From: an uncultured Eubacteriales bacterium | GTDB taxonomy: Bacteria > Bacillota > Clostridia > Oscillospirales > Oscillospiraceae | Assembly: GCA_900554705.1 (NCBI GenBank) | Contig: USIH01000139.1 | Span: forward strand, 1-5,285 | Length of the DNA: 5,285 bases | Reading direction: 5' to 3' | Part shown: piece after piece, positions 4,981 to 5,285 of the stretch | Position numbering within the stretch: the stretch's first letter is position 1 | Layout of the letters: the number at the start of each line of letters is the position of its first letter | Notes under the pieces: generated by a model | Database searches by the model: none | What the model saw: only the letters and a program-made list of their open reading frames with translations | What the model was told of the DNA's origin: nothing | Position numbers and translations under genes: made by a program

Positions 4981-5285
4981 TGGAATTTTCTCACAAATCC
5001 GTGCTGTTGCAGGAATGCATCGACGCCCTTGCGATCCGTCCGGACGGGATCTACCTTGACGGTACGCTGGGCGGCGCGGGACATTCGCTGCAAATTGCAA
5101 AGCGGCTGACGACGGGGCGTCTCATCGGTGTGGACAGAGACGAGACGGCGCTTTGCGCGGCAAAGCAGCGCCTTGCCGACTACGTCGCGCGTGTGACGCT
5201 GGTGCACGCAAACTTCTCCGAACTGACGCACATCTTGCAGGAGCTTCAGATCTCCGGCGTGGACGGGATGCTCTTTGACTTGGGC
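4980..5285 (+). CDS. rsmH: 16S rRNA (cytosine-1402-N4)-methyltransferase RsmH, 5' part only
   Basis: The frame is open from ATG 4980 to the window end, 102 codons of a gene that usually has a little over 300. Visible landmarks are HKSVLLQECIDAL at residues 5-17, the S-adenosylmethionine-binding DGTLGGAGHS at about 32-41, GVDRDE at about 55-60, and the start of motif DLG at the very end. RsmH (MraW) methylates N4 of C1402 in the decoding centre of 16S rRNA and is usually the second gene of the dcw cluster. The start overlaps the mraZ stop (TGATG), with GGAGGGG at 4962-4968 as ribosome binding site, so the two are translationally coupled. The 3' part lies outside the window. Confidence 0.95.
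   Translation, partial: MEFSHKSVLLQECIDALAIRPDGIYLDGTLGGAGHSLQIAKRLTTGRLIGVDRDETALCAAKQRLADYVARVTLVHANFSELTHILQELQISGVDGMLFDLG

Noticed and set aside
4300..5100. Long minus-strand open frame of 266 codons opposite mraZ and rsmH
   Set aside because: It lies antisense to two well-recognised genes, runs through the strong terminator and the mraZ promoter, and its translation shows no family features; it is a by-product of GC-rich codon structure.

Overview
The window looks like a chromosomal segment of a GC-rich member of the Bacillota (Firmicutes). Housekeeping genes flank a compact, AT-richer restriction-modification (R-M) module. The flanking proteins (Der C-terminus, PlsY with a [12 protein letters not shown] motif, GpsA, MraZ, RsmH), the strong Shine-Dalgarno sites and the Gram-positive style LexA box all fit Clostridia. 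The Der and PlsY wording reminds me most of Oscillospiraceae-like Clostridia. That placement is from memory and tentative.

Region 1 (1-1824) is the 3' end of der (ribosome-assembly GTPase), then plsY (acyl-phosphate:glycerol-3-phosphate acyltransferase), then gpsA (glycerol-3-phosphate dehydrogenase). All are on the + strand and tightly packed: ATGA overlap for der/plsY, 22 nt for plsY/gpsA. GpsA makes the glycerol-3-phosphate that PlsY acylates, so the pair covers the entry to phospholipid synthesis. A hairpin with an imperfect T-tract at 1859-1886 probably ends this operon.

Region 2 (about 1887-4320) is the likely acquired module. An extended -10 promoter (1925-1953) drives a two-gene operon. 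The first gene is a 409-residue C5-cytosine methyltransferase with an N-terminal Cro/C1-type helix-turn-helix, best started at GTG 2003. The second is an Eco47II-family restriction endonuclease, which suggests GGNCC as the target. The genes overlap by one base (TAATG). The fused helix-turn-helix suggests that the methyltransferase also controls its own operon. Just downstream is a decayed fragment resembling the N-terminal part of DUF5343 proteins (4087-4233, then stops). A strong intrinsic terminator (4335-4383) closes the region.

Region 3 (4384-5285) is the start of the division and cell wall (dcw) cluster. It has a near-perfect LexA/SOS box (4395-4408), a tandem 10-bp repeat, a sigma-A type promoter (4479-4507), and a 10-bp-phased TGGA array running into mraZ that looks like the MraZ operator. 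Then come mraZ and the 5' part of rsmH, cut by the window end.

The R-M system belongs to a known type (Type II, Eco47II-like). The less ordinary points are the SOS box upstream of the dcw promoter, the DUF5343-like remnant beside the R-M genes, the apparent scarcity of GGNCC, and the repeat architecture in front of both promoters.
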